NCBI GenBank assembly: GCA_028583405.1
Contig: CM053246.1
Coordinates: 6,913,959-6,977,958, forward strand
Length of the DNA stretch: 64,000 nucleotides
From: Pogonophryne albipinna
Lineage: Eukaryota > Chordata > Actinopteri > Perciformes > Artedidraconidae
Reading direction: 5' to 3'
A program made the position numbers and the translations under genes. A model generated the notes under the pieces. It saw only the letters and a program-made list of their open reading frames with translations. It was not told the DNA's origin and did no database searches. Shown one piece after another: positions 34,122 through 46,306 of the stretch. The stretch's first letter is position 1, and every line of letters begins with the position of its first letter.

Positions 34122-37100
34122 CAGTGGCGTAGCCACCATAGGGCCAGGGTGGGCCCAGGCCCACCCAGTTTTCTCATTGGCCCACCCTGAGAAAACTTCG
34201 GTGTAATTTTTTTATTTTTTTATTATTATTATAAAAAAATGCATTCACCCATTGAGAATATCCAAGAATTCAAAGTGAAATTCAAGTGAACAAATATCGA
34301 GTTGTATTAATGTTGTATGTGTTATCCTCTGAACCGAACTCATTTACGGTAAAAACTGATTGTTGGTTCCGGCGCGCGCCATAATAACGATAATAACGTG
34401 AGAGAAGCAGAGAGCTATACCTGCAAAATAAATTATGGCTCAAAGGTCACTTATGAACTTTTTTTTTTTTTTTAAAAGCCAGACTGCAAGAAGATCCCCC
34501 ACTGCCCTCATCTAGCAGCGATCCAGCAGGGCCAGGCTCTCCGACTCAGACTAGTCCGGACTCGGAGACTGTTACGGCCGCTTGCTCCACGGCGCTAGCA
34601 GTGCTCCCTCCCGCTCCTGGTCGTCAGCAGTATGAAGCAGGTGTACCCGTTCTGTCTGCAATTGATGAACCGCCTTCACAGCCACAATTAAAGAAGTTCC
34701 CTTACACACTTAATTATGGGAAAGCAAGGTGCTTCTCATCGAGGTGGTATGGAGATTTTCCCTGGGTGGAATATAGCACAAGTACAGACGCGCTTTTCTG
34801 CAAAATGTGCAGACCAGGAGCTGAAGGTGCATTCACGAGGGATTGGCTATCAAGACTGGAAGCACCTGCGTAAGTCTTTGGAGAGACATGAAAAAAGAGA
34901 GGATCACTGCAAGTCCATGAGCAGGTTTGAAGGCTACAGGGGAACCCACAATTCAGGTAGGGGGAATGTTGTTGACCAAATGAACCAGGAGGCACATGAT
35001 CATGACTTTATAGAAAGAAATCGGAAGTATCTTAAAGTCATCCTTGATATTGCGCTGTTCTATGCCAAACAAGACATCTCTCTACGTGGACACAGGGAAA
35101 CCAAGGAAGATCTTCCCAGAATTATTTGAATTCATGTGTAAATATGATCCGGAGATCAAAGCTCGTCTTGACGAGTTGCCCAAAAATGCGACCCTATTGA
35201 GCCCTGAAATGCAAAATGAGTGGTATGCAGACGATTTTAAAACAAACTTTTCCTCATGCTGTCTACGTGCACTGTAATTCACACAGATTAAATGTGGTTC
35301 TCTGTGCAGCATCAAAAGCGTCTGGACACGTTGCCACATTCTTTGAAACAGTGAACAGTTTGCAAAGTTTCATGACAGGCAGTAGCAGACACGCTCGCTT
35401 TATAGAGGTACAGAAAGAGCTGCATCCAGGACGCCCCTGTCTAGAACTTGAGCGGTCTGTGGACACGCGCTGGAGCTCCAAAGCTGGATCAGTGGACAAA
35501 ATATTAACATTACTTGATGTAATACTTGAAGTGCTTGCTGAGTATGCGGAAAGCAGTGGCCAAACAAAACTTGAAGCCCAGTCCCTGCTCCAACAGATAC
35601 AAACCAAAAAAATCATATTTTTGCTTGTCACATTTGGTAAATTATTTGAAACGAGTGATTTTGCCACAAAGAGATTACAATGCCCAACACTGTCAGTCTC
35701 TGAATGCATTGACTTAATCGAGGGACTAAAAGACAGTTTTACACAGTATAGAGACAAGCCAGAGTGTGCTTTTCAACAAGTGATGAAGCTAACAAAAAGA
35801 GCTTATGCAAAAACATGGAATCACGAGCTGGGACATCATAGCGGGGAACAGAGAGAGGAGGCTCCTTGCCAGGCTCACTGGATCTGTGGTCACAACTAGT
35901 CTGGGAAAAGCAACAAGTGTGAGAAATGATGACGACCTAAAACGCACCTGGAATGACATACTCGACAGATAAGAATACATTATTACATGATAGCCTATAG
36001 CCTAATTTATTGACCTAATATTATTTATTTATTTGACACATTCCATAGCTTGTGTTTTATTCTGCACTTTCCTGCACAACTCTTTAATGTAATAACAATT
36101 TGCATAATATCACTTCTTTCATTAGGCTATTCTTCAATGTAAATATTTCTATCCAATAGTTTAAGCTCTCTTGTCTTGCAGTACCCTAGTTTGCTCTTAC
36201 TGTATTTATTATCATTATCATTTGCTCTTTACTGTATGCATAGCCTACTGTATAAATAGCCTACATTTGGCTATAGACTATCCTAATTGTGATTGGTTTC
36301 CCACAGGCAGCTGACAGAGCTCGACGCCCGTTTCCAGGAGGACCAGTATGGAATAATGAGAACAGCAGCAGCTATTCTACCAAAGTCAAAAACATTTGGC
36401 GAGAAGGATTCTCTGTGCACCGTGTGTGATCACTATCACATCTTAGTTGGGGATGCGGAATTAACTGTATTCTATGAGCAACTGAATCGGAAAGTAGCCC
36501 AAAAACAAAACTTTCCATCCCTTATGGAAGTATTGGACAGCTGTGCATCTGACATTTTCCCAAACTTCAACAAACTCCTTAGAGTCATCATTACCCTTCC
36601 CATGACCTCTTGTAGTGTTGAGAGACTGTTCTCCACTGTAGGTCGCATCAAAACCTCCCTCAGAGCATCCATGACTACTGTCCGTCTCAACAACCTGTCC
36701 CTCTTGTCCTTTGAAAGGGAACTATGTGACTCTTTGGATTATGATGAGATCATCACCATATTCAACTGTAAACCCAGGCGTTTGCGCCTTGTTTAATAAG
36801 GCCACAGCCTAATATTGGTGGTGACTCTCCTCCCCTCACTCACTTCCTCCCTACAAATACTATGAGGCTATAGAAATGCGTTTTAACTGTTGCTATCTAT
36901 ATTCCTAATGTGTACGAGTCCGACCTCACCTTCACATAAGCAACTCTCCCTCCCCACTACTGTCTGTGAAGCCTTCATACCTGTACAAAGTTTAAATCCT
37001 AGTACAACTGTTACACAACATATTGAGCATTTACATTTTACACTCAATGTTATCAGCATGTGTATCACTTTCCATGCTTAGCTCTTAGGGGGCTCTCGAG

Positions 37101-37225
37101 CTTTGCCTTGAATGCACTAGAGCTGTTCATACTATATTTATTAATATAATATGATAATATCTGTTCAATATCAATCTGTTATCTGTTCCAACCTATTGTT
37201 GCTGTGTGCAATAAAAGAGTTACAT
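34122..37225 (+). mobile_element. hAT transposon of the ZMYM1-like group, decayed
   Basis: The left end CAGTGGCGTAGCCACC is followed by GGTGGGCCCAGGCCCACC. A matching right end was not found, so the 3' limit is set after the CAATAAAAG signal near 37210. The coding region at 34435-36796 is broken. Confidence 0.65.
34435..36796 (+). pseudogene. ZMYM1-like hAT transposase pseudogene
   Basis: An ATG at 34435 starts MAQRSLMNFF. A TTF-type zinc-finger region follows (FSSRWYGDFPWVEYS, CKMC, DWKHLRKSLERHEKR, DISLRGHRE). A +1 shift occurs near 34840. At 35215 the frame jumps directly to MSGMQTILKQTFPHAVYVHC, so the segment with the first catalytic Asp is deleted. TRWSS follows and a further shift occurs near 35830. 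An intron follows, with acceptor CCCACAG at 36306; its donor is changed (GACAG|ATAAGA). The last exon, 36307-36796, is intact and carries the hAT dimerisation motif (TLPMTSCSVERLFSTVGRIK). It is not functional. Confidence 0.85.
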
Positions 37226-38625
37226 AACGATGCTTGGCAATGGGCATTATTATATATTATTATCATGGCCGTGGGAAGTAGGGGTGCTGAGGGTGCTGCA
37301 GCAGCCCCTGGTGGAGGACAGGGGATCTGCACGTCGACAAGATTAAATGGAAATATAATACAAAAAACACACATGTTCAGCCTTGATGTAACAACATTCA
37401 TAATTAAGTAAAGATAACACCCTTTTCACCCCGGTTACATTTTCCATTTGCCCTGTAAGTGATGAAAGTGGGAGATGTTGGCTTATCAGGCGCCCGCAGC
37501 TCACTGCCAAAGGGCGAGTGAGCGTGGGAGCAAGAGAGAGAAAGGGTGCACCGCTACCGGCGGGGATTGTTGTTAGCTTGTGAACTTTAAGGCTACGATG
37601 TATGCAATGTCAGATAGTAATATAAGAGTAATATATGAAAAACAGGTATGAAATACTATATGACAGTAAAACAAGAATACAGTTTAAAAGGGGAGTGATT
37701 TGTAAAATATCCATAAAGAAAAAGTAAATCTGTTTACAGTTCTGTTTCATATGGGTGTTGAGAGATATCCATAGATCTCTTAATGCACCAGATTGATGCT
37801 TTTAACTTCAATATTAAAAAAAAATCTTCCCGGAGGAGCATGCCCCAGGACCCCCCTAGAGGAGGTTAGGTCCACCCCCCACTTGTAAAAATAGCACATT
37901 ACCCCTGCCGTGAGCTGATTATCGAGCCTTCGTAACAGTCGCGGCTGTACTGTGTGCGTGTGGGGAGTGTTGCAGTAGAAAATTCCACTGTAGCGCCCGG
38001 TACCTTAAAGGGAAACCCTACATTTTTTAGCACCCTCTATGAAACGTCAAGCTACCCCACAGCACCCCTAAAAGAAAATCTCTGGCGCCGACACTGGCGC
38101 CAGAGATTTTTTCCCATGAAAATCATATGCCCTCTCTGGTTGGGTGACATTTCTGTGAGTTTGACACAAGTAGCAACTTCCAGGTCTGAAAAGTGAAGCC
38201 TATGCAGAAGTGCCTTAAAGAGATTAGGAATTTTGCCCTCAGTGTGAAGACACAGACAGCAAAGCACTTTACTGCTGTTAGCAGAATGTGTTTTTATTCA
38301 CGTAAAAGAAAAGCCACCTTACAAAAACAGCTTATGTGCGCAGAACAAACTATTATCACCACTTCAAATTTACTTTAAAGTACCTTTACTTTGGTACCAG
38401 CTTTTCTCAATTGTGAAACTTCTTTATTCCACGTATCCATTGTTTTTTTTGCCACAGATCTGCTGTTTGGGTGTGGTTGTCCTATTGTTTAGATCAGACA
38501 GATGCTAACTGATATTATTTTAAGAAGGGCATTTGTTTTTGGTGGCTAGAAAAACTATGTTTAGCCCACATCAGTACATCACATCGTTTCCAGTGCTCCT
38601 GTGTGCTTCTTCGTATGCCTACCAA
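37226..38625. other. Mixed hAT remnants with a perfect hairpin
   Basis: Contains a GTGGGAAGTAGGGGTGCTGA-type hAT end near 37268. Bases 37616-37858 match 38775-39020 in inverted orientation. At 38075-38110 there is a perfect palindrome with 15-bp arms (AAAATCTCTGGCGCC and complement) and the 6-base loop GACACT. This probably marks two abutting element ends. Confidence 0.55.
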
Positions 38626-40135
38626 CAGGGCCGGCCCTAGACTTTTGGGGGCCCCCCTCACTCTAGCGCGTTCTCACTCCACACAACACGGAACCAACTT
38701 TTGTCTTATGATGTTAGCATAAGCACACATATTGTATAAATAAGCATGTAAACACCGTGGACCTAACATCCTCTAGGGGGGTCCTCACCTCCTCTAAGGG
38801 GGTCCGGGGGCATGCTCCCCCAGGACGATTTTTGTTTAAATATTGAAATTAAAAGCATCAATCTGGTGCACTTTGAGAGCAAAATTAAGAGATCTATGGA
38901 TACATCTCTCAACACCCATATGAAACAGAACTGTAAACAGATTTTTCTTTATGGATATTTTACAAATCACTTAAACTGTATTCTTGTTTTGTCATATAGT
39001 ATTTCATAACTGTTTTTCATTTATTCTCTTTGGCTGTCCATCTCATAATGTTCACATAGAAACTAGCTGTCAATAGGAATATCATCCAGAAGAATTATCA
39101 TTTCATGCAAAAATCTGTCACAAAAAGAGGTTGCACATTTAAATTCAGGTGTTGTTATTGCAACGTCAGTGGCCAAACAGCCACATTTACTGCTGCTAAT
39201 ACGTTCAAACATGCTGTTGACACGTAAAGCAGTGGCAACTATGCCACCATTTCAGCTGACTTTTTCTCAGAAATATTGTCACATAACATCCATATATTTC
39301 AGTGCTAGGTTGATGCTGAGCTAACTATGAAGCACTTTAACTGACAGGACTCCGGATCAACTGTGTACTGTAAGGTAGCTTCTAGCTTCATGTCGAACAG
39401 TAAGTCAACATTTCCCAGAGAGCTTTCTTTGAAATCACCAGGTAACGCTAAAAAAACATAACATTTAGATTGTATGACAAAGTGTTTATTTAATATATCT
39501 GGCTAGCTATAGCTACTTGCTAACGGTTTAGCTTATCCCCGCGAAGTAACATCAACGTAGCTGTAATTTATGCTTTGCTTACATGTTCGCATATCTTGGA
39601 AGTTTACTGACATTTACATACCTTGTTTACCTGGCTCAAGTGGTGGCTCTGGGGTTGTTGTGTGAGCCACCACTTGAGAATTGTCGTCTTTTTTAAGAAA
39701 AATTGTTCTTATGTCCATCTTCAAAAACCGACTGACAGTTTGTTTTAAACATTGTCACAGCTCACAGGATAGGTACCTGTCAGCCAATAAGACAGATGTT
39801 TATTTCCATTCAACACTCTGGTTGGTCTGGTGTCTTGCCTCTGTTGCATTCACTGAACACGGGAAATTACATTCCTGCCGTCCTCTCTAGTGTCATGATG
39901 AGGTTCAGGTAAAGCACGGTTAATGTATTATATGATTGACTCAATAATATAATACATGACTTTGAGAGTAGGCAATCTAGGCATATTAACACAATTAATT
40001 AAACATACTTATCACGGCGACGGTGTACTAAGATCTTTTATTTTTTCTCATTTTCTTTTTTTTCTAGGGGGCCCCTTAGTGGCTGCGGGGCCCTAAGCGG
40101 CCGCTTATGTCGCTTAATGGGTCGGGCCGGCTCTG
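38626..40135. mobile_element. hAT element, TSD CCTACCAA
   Basis: The ends are CAGGGCCGGCCC and GGGCCGGCTCTG. The flanks CCTACCAA (38618-38625, 40136-40143) are identical. Near both ends lie GGGGGCCCCC-like motifs. Bases 38775-39020 are shared with 37616-37858. It encodes no transposase. Confidence 0.92.
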
Positions 40136-40143
40136 CCTACCAA

Positions 40144-41530
40144 CATGTACTCTCGGTAAAACCCGGCTATAGTCTTATACAACCCCACTTCAAAAGACCC
40201 AGACTATCCCTTTAAACTAGCATACTTGATCTCCACTGGCTTTAAAAAGAAGTCCGATTGTAGAGAAGTCTATGAGAAAATGTCTCACTTGATTTATTAT
40301 AGTTAACATTTCCCTAACAAGTTTATGTTCTCTGTTCTACTACGGCTTTGTCCAATTTGGATTTTCTCTGGGGGGTTTTCGGACATCAAACCATTTCAGA
40401 GTGTGGTTTTAGGTCATTACATTTAATTGTAACAATTTGGTCAACCATATATGTTTGATCGGTTGTACTTTCCTCCGCCTTATTGTGAGACTTCTGGTTT
40501 TTCAAAAATACCAAGATGGCGACGCCCACAATGTCAAACCTACATAATAACTAAAAAAAGGACTTACAACCTTTAACGTCAGAGATGTTCTTCTATAAAT
40601 GACTCTAGTGTTCAGATAAATATAGAAAATATTTTCAAACACTCAAAATCTTACCCGAGTACCGACCTTGAGTCTTTACTTCCGTCCACTGAAGAAACTG
40701 TCATATGGGGAATTCAAATTACACAGTCGTTTTCTGAAATCCACACAACTTAAAATATTTTAAAGAAGTGCAACATTGAGTTCACACACCTTCTGCACAG
40801 TCAGACCTTGGCTGTGTGTCCTCTGGCCCTTAGCTTAGCGATAATCACATTAGCTACCCCACAGTCAAGGTGTGTTTTGAAAGGAGGTCCACATCAGTAT
40901 TTATGTCACGGCAGCAGGCAACAGAGGTGCTCCTGTTTTGTCCTCTTCACATGCAACCCCTTCAAAGCATTAGGAGATAATCTGTGTCTCCTGGATAAAG
41001 CGCGGGATGTGCCCGGCTGGTGCCATGCAGGCCCGAGGCAAGTCGAGACTGGGGAATAGCCACAATAAAAAGGCACCTCTTCACGGAGGACGCTCACTCT
41101 TTTGATATTTGCCTTTGCCTTCACTTCAAAGTGCCTCTGACTGGCTGTTTAGGGGCGAAACGAAAAGGGAGTCGAGCTAAAAGGCAGAGGCAGGGGGGCT
41201 GGAGCTGCAGTGGTAGGGGTCTGCTGACTTCAAGTCCCAGCAAATGCTGCAATGAGAAATATTTCTTCAGGTAAAAATTCTGCTCTGTGCATGAAAATGA
41301 AAGAAATACTTTTCCCCTCTACAAGCGGGTTACACAGAGGAAAAACGACTAGAAAGAGAGCAATTTGACGTTGAAATCCGTCCCTAGAAAGAGAAGGTGT
41401 GGAACATTTTGACATATGTAAAAGACAGTTTCTCTATTTTGAGAGAAGTTCTAAAACATTTTATGAAAGTTTCTCCTATTAAATCGCTAATATGGGGGTT
41501 TTCCAGACAGGTGGATTAAGAGTTTATTGA
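40144..41530. other. Intergenic, no gene recognised
   Basis: No bounded element, splice-supported exon or RNA gene recognised; short open frames only. Confidence 0.45.
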
Positions 41531-42240
41531 ATAGAGTGGCGAAGTCACGCCCATCTACTTCCGCCCCATGGGACCTTATTTCTGAAAAATTATGTATTGA
41601 AGTCAATGGGGAGAGAAAACTTATCTTTCGATCCCGTTTGAATTATGCCATGAATTACACATATGATGTTTGTCAATCTTAAAAAATCATTTCCATGTCA
41701 AAAAAGTCACAGTTTGTCTTAAAACAGTTGAAATAAAAGACTTTAAAAAATACGCAACTAGAAAGACTACAAATCCCAGAGTCACGTACATTAACGTTAC
41801 ACATTACACTCGTGTTACTCACCACAACCTTGTAAAGCCGGTCCCGCATGCTGGCTCTTACGGAACCGACTAACTCCCCTTGTGTGTGTACAGTTCTCAA
41901 CATGGCCAGACTTGTAGTGATTTTCACCTCTTTTAATACTTTTCACTTCTTTCTGAAAGAAAGAGGTGAAATGTGCTAACGTGACGGCCATCTTGGTGTT
42001 GGTGACGTATGCAAGACCAGAGTTGTAGTTCATTGAGCGCTTCACACAAACAAATGTGTTACTTCACAGTTTTACCACGCAAAATTATCTTTTAAATTGA
42101 CAAATATCATATGTGTAATTCGTTGCACAATTCAAACGGGATCAAAAGATAATCTTTCTCTCTCCATTGACTTCAATACATGATTTTTCCAAAATAAGGT
42201 CCCACGGAGCTCCACCGGAAAGGGATCACTGTTAACTTGA
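41531..42240. mobile_element. MITE with long inverted ends
   Basis: Bases 41568-41655 and 42107-42208 are inverted repeats (GACCTTATTT, TTGAAGTCAATGG, GATCCCGTTTGAATT). The outer limits are not fixed, because no target duplication was identified. Centre is non-coding. Confidence 0.65.
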
Positions 42241-42597
42241 AAAGCAGAGCTAGAATCGCAACCGAATGTCCAAATGACACTGAACCCTAGGAAGGTAGTA
42301 GATGACACATTAATAAACCAAGTTATCACGGGGGGACAGTAATTGTCTGAAGTGAATTTCCATGCAAGTCATTCTACACAAGCAGTGTATTGATAGTGAT
42401 CTTACACTGTCCTAACTAGTGGCTCTATTATAATAGTCTTATTGAATACTTATCAATTTCAAACTTGTTTTTAAAAGTTGTTCTTTAGCACGTCATTTCA
42501 ACCATTAAGTTAGATTTGATCTGTCAAACTGAATGTCAACCCCCCATTGCGAAAATGTGGCAAGTTTTAGAGGCTAGCATATTTAGCTTGATTGTCC

Positions 42598-44265
42598 TAT
42601 GCAATATTCAAGGTTTTATTGTCATGACAAATACACAACTCCGCTGCAATTATGTAATGTATGAAAAACTTAGATCGCCGGTTCCTCAACAGTACAATTT
42701 ACAAGACATACCTTTTTTTAATAAAAAACGACAATTACAATTTAAATAGTGCAATCTCAGGTGTTTAATAGTCTTATGGCCTGTGAAATGAAACCGTCCC
42801 TGAGTCTGGTGGTTTTAGTCCGGATGCTGTGGTAGCGCCTGCCAGACGGCAGCAGACTGAACAGTTTGTGGCTGGGGTGATGGGGGTCTTTTATAATCCT
42901 GAGGGATTTCTTCCTGAGCCGCTGGGAGTAAAGTCCTCCATGGATGGCAGCTCCGTCCTGGTGATGTTCTGTGCAGTTTTCACCACCCTCTGTAGAGTCT
43001 TACGATTGAGGGCGGTGCAGCTGCCGTACCAGGCCGTGATGCAGCCAGTCAGGATCTATGGTGCACCTGTAGAAGGTCAGGATCCTCTCTATGGTGCACC
43101 TGTAGAAGGTCAGGATGCTCTCTATGGTGCACCTGTAGAAGGTCAGGATACTCTCTATGGTGCACCTGTAGAAGGTCAGGATGCTCTCCTTGGTGCACCT
43201 GTAGAAGGTCAGGATCCTCTCTATGGTGCACCTGTAGAAGGTCAGGATGCTCTCTATGGTGCACCTGTAGAAGGTCAGGATGCTCTCTATGGTGCACCTG
43301 TAGAAGGTCAGGATGCTCTCTATGGTGCACCTGTAGAAGGTCAGGATGCTCTCTATGGTGCACCTGTAGAAGGTCAGGATCTTCTCTATGTTGCACCTGT
43401 AGAAGGTCAGGATACTCTCTATGGTGCACCTGTAGAAGGTCAGGATGCTCTCTATGGTGCACCTGTAGAAGATCAGGATCCTCTCTATGTTCCACCTGTA
43501 GAAGGTCAGGATACTCTCTATGTTGCACCTGTAGAAGGTCAGGATACTCTCTATGGTGCACCTGTAGAAGGTCAGGATGCTCTCCTTGGTGCACCTGTAG
43601 AAGGTCAGGATCCTCTCTATGGTGCACCTGTAGAAGGTCAGGATCCTCTCTATGGTGCACCTGTAGAAGGTCAGGATCCTCTCTATGGTGCACCTGTAGA
43701 AGGTCAGGATCCTCTCTATGGTGCACCTGTAGAAGGTCAGGATGCTCTCTATGGTGCACCTGTAGAAGGTCAGGATACTCTCTATGTTGCACCTGTAGAA
43801 GGTCAGGATCCTCTCTATGGTGCACCTGTAGAAGGTCAGGATGCTCTATATGGTGCACCTGTAGAAGGTCAGGATGCTCTCTATGGTGCACCTGTAGAAG
43901 GTCAGGATGCTCTCTATGGTGCACCTGTAGAAGGTCAGGATCCTCTCTATGGTGCAGCTGTAGAAGGTCAGGATGCTCTCTATGGTGCACCTGTAGAAGG
44001 TCAGGATCCTCTCTATGGTGCACCTGTAGAAGGTCAGGATCCTCTCTATGGTGCACCTGTAGAAGGTCAGGATGCTCTCTATGGTGCACCTGTAGAAGGT
44101 CAGGATCCTCTCTATGGTGCACCTGTAGAAGGTCAGGATCCTCTCTATGGTGCACCTGTAGAAGGTCAGGATGCTCTCCATGGTGCACCTGTAGAAGGTC
44201 AGGATCCTCTCTATGGAGCACCTGTCGAAGGTCAGGATCCTCTCTATGGTGCACCTGTATTAACA
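42598..44265 (-). mobile_element. LINE 3' fragment, minus strand, with expanded internal codons
   Basis: On the minus strand the segment 43060-42790 encodes the C-terminus of a LINE reverse-transcriptase protein. It reads ILTGCITAWYGSCTALNRKT, LQRVVKTAQNI and then, in a shifted frame, SLLPSGRR-like sequence, ending near 42775. A 3' UTR with a CAATAAAACCTTGAATATTG-like end at 42600-42620 follows. Upstream of the C-terminus the element consists only of the 33-bp tandem repeat (43049-44262). It resembles the jockey-type RTs common in fish. Confidence 0.75.
43049..44262 (-). repeat. 33-bp minisatellite, about 37 units, derived from LINE codons
   Basis: Units differ mainly at one codon position (GATGCT, GATCCT or GATACT on the + strand). 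On the minus strand each unit is 11 codons, reading ILTFYRCTIES or ...IER. This is the peptide that precedes ILTGCITAWYG in the adjoining LINE frame, so the array grew from the RT coding sequence itself. Because 33 is divisible by three and the unit lacks stops, long open frames arise on both strands. Confidence 0.95.
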
Positions 44266-44373
44266 CCACATTCAGATTTTTGAAGCGTAAATAGAATAAA
44301 CTGAAATAAAAAAGCTAACATTAGGCTATAAATTAACTACATCACAGTCACATGGCTACGCAACACCACCGCT

Positions 44374-46306
44374 AAGCTAAAGGAAACCAAACAGGAAATT
44401 AATGTTTTAGAATTCAAAATCAATGATGCCCTGATAAAAGACCCGGCTGTATTGGCCAACTCTCTCAATGAGTATTTCATAAATAGTGCTCTGGACATTA
44501 CAAAGCTCTTCCCGCCATCTGAGGTCTCACCTAGCCCGACTGTGGATGCACACCCCGTTTTTTGACCTAGAGGAAATCACAGAGGTTGAGTTAAAAAATA
44601 TAATCTCAGGGTTAAGAGGTTCTAAGGCTAGGGATGCAGATGATTTAGACACCAACTTTATAAAAACACATATCAACGGTCTAATAAAACCAATTACTAT
44701 GCTAGTGAATCAATCTATCAGCACGAGGGAACTTCCGTCATCCTGGAAGGTGGCCACGGTGACACGGATCTTTAAATATGGGGATAAGGCAATGATGTCC
44801 AATTATAGACCTATCAGCATCCTCCCCTGTGTCTCTAAGATAGCTGAGAAATGGGTGTCAAAACTAATCACCAAACATTTAGATAAAGGTTTCGCTCCAC
44901 TCCACCCAATGCAGTTTGGTTTTCGTGCTCACCACTCCACGGAGACAGCTAACTGTGTCTTTGTGGAAAATGTTAAATGTATGTTGGACACGAGCCCTTA
45001 TGTAGGTGCTGTCATCCTTGATCTCAGGAAGTCATTTGACACCGTTGACCACCAAGTGCTCCTTACAAAGCTGACGTATTTCAATTTTTCGGCAGTTTCT
45101 ATACATTGGTTTAAGTATTACTTATCTAACAGAAAACAGTGTGTTTTGGTCAATGGTGCCAAATCCCCCTACCTTATCAACCTTGTTGGGGTTCCACAAG
45201 GTTCCATTCTCGGACCATTACTGTTTTCACTGTACATAAATGACTTGCCTAATTATGTCCTGAGTTGAATGTGCAAATGTATGCCGATGATGCGGTCATC
45301 TTTGTAAATGGGAAGAACACTGAAATTATCTCATCTTGTCTCTCAAAAGCTTTGGACAAGGTTCAACACTGGCTGAACAACATTTGCTTACAGTTAAACG
45401 TAAAAAAAACAGTATGCATGATACTCAGTAAACGACCAGTCAAAATCGAAGGATCCAACGTGTTTTTAAACGGAGCAGAAATAGAACTAGTCTCCCAGTT
45501 CAAGTATCCTGGAGTCATATTGGACTCGAACTTGACTTTTAAGAAACATATTAAGAGCTGTACAAGACAGCTGTACAAGAGAGCTATCAAGGTGTTTGAC
45601 AGAAAGCCTTATTCATACCACCACTGTACCATCCTTGAAAAATACAATTTTTTGAGTTTTGACAATTTTAAGTCTTTTAAAAGTATGTGCTTTTTTTTAT
45701 AAATGTTTACATGGGCTGGCCCCCCCCTCCTTTGGGGAATTCATCCACAAAAAAGAAACTGGTCGCTGCACTAGGTCAGAGACCAGAGGAGACTGTGAAG
45801 TCCACCGTCGACGGACCACTTTTGGACAAAATGTACTTTCCATTAAAGGCAGCTCATTGTGGAATAGCCTCCCAACTGAGATACGGGATTGTCCCACTCT
45901 CAATAGCTTCAAAGGTCAACTCAAAGAATGGTTGAGAAACAAACAGACGTGCAATCACCGCTAAATGCACTTTAACACAGGGGTATCTCCTCTTGCACTT
46001 TATGTAGCTCTTGTATCTTCTCTTGCACTTTATATGTCGTGTCGTTGCTGCTATATTGTATTGCCATGTGATAAATACTTGTGTATGCTGCTCTTGCTCT
46101 TTTGCCCTTTTCGCATATCATGTATTTTGTTTTTGCTATGTTTGTAAAATGTAATTTTCTTAAATGTTTTATGTGAGGAACTGCGGATGGAAATTAGCTC
46201 AAAGCTAAATCTGGCACTATTATGCTTGATACATTTTATTGTTTTAAGACAAGTGTTCATTGCTGTGCATTGTCCCTGCCAAATAAACGATTAAATTAAA
46301 AAAAAG
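44374..46306 (+). mobile_element. 5'-truncated L2/CR1-like LINE
   Basis: Starts within the coding region and ends in ATTAAATTAAAAAAAAG. It interrupts a repeat known from 27200-27480: AGCTAAAG before and GTGGCTA after. AAAG may be a short target duplication. It carries an RT reading frame with two frameshifts and a 3' UTR of about 340 bp. Confidence 0.85.
44486..45964 (+). pseudogene. LINE reverse transcriptase with two frameshifts
   Basis: Frame 44486-45268 carries the RT palm blocks SNYRPISILPCVSKIAEK, MQFGFRAHHSTETA, VILDLRKSFDTVDH and GVPQGSILGPLLFSLYINDL. A one-base loss at about 45267 shifts to the frame with the catalytic MYADDAVIF and LQLNVKKTVCMILS. A second shift near 45680 leads to the thumb/C-terminal part, ending SSLWNSLPTEIRDCPTLNSF and then a stop at 45964. 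Upstream EN and ORF1 are missing. The motif set fits the jockey group (L2/CR1/Rex1). Confidence 0.9.

Noticed and set aside
43049..44262. Regular short repeats resembling a CRISPR array
   Set aside because: Units are contiguous 33-bp tandem copies without unique spacers, in a fish genome.
42829..44283. 484-codon + strand frame with LYGAPVEGQDA repeats, and a 406-codon minus-strand frame
   Set aside because: Both are by-products of a stop-free 33-bp minisatellite; the only frame with homology is the LINE frame on the minus strand.
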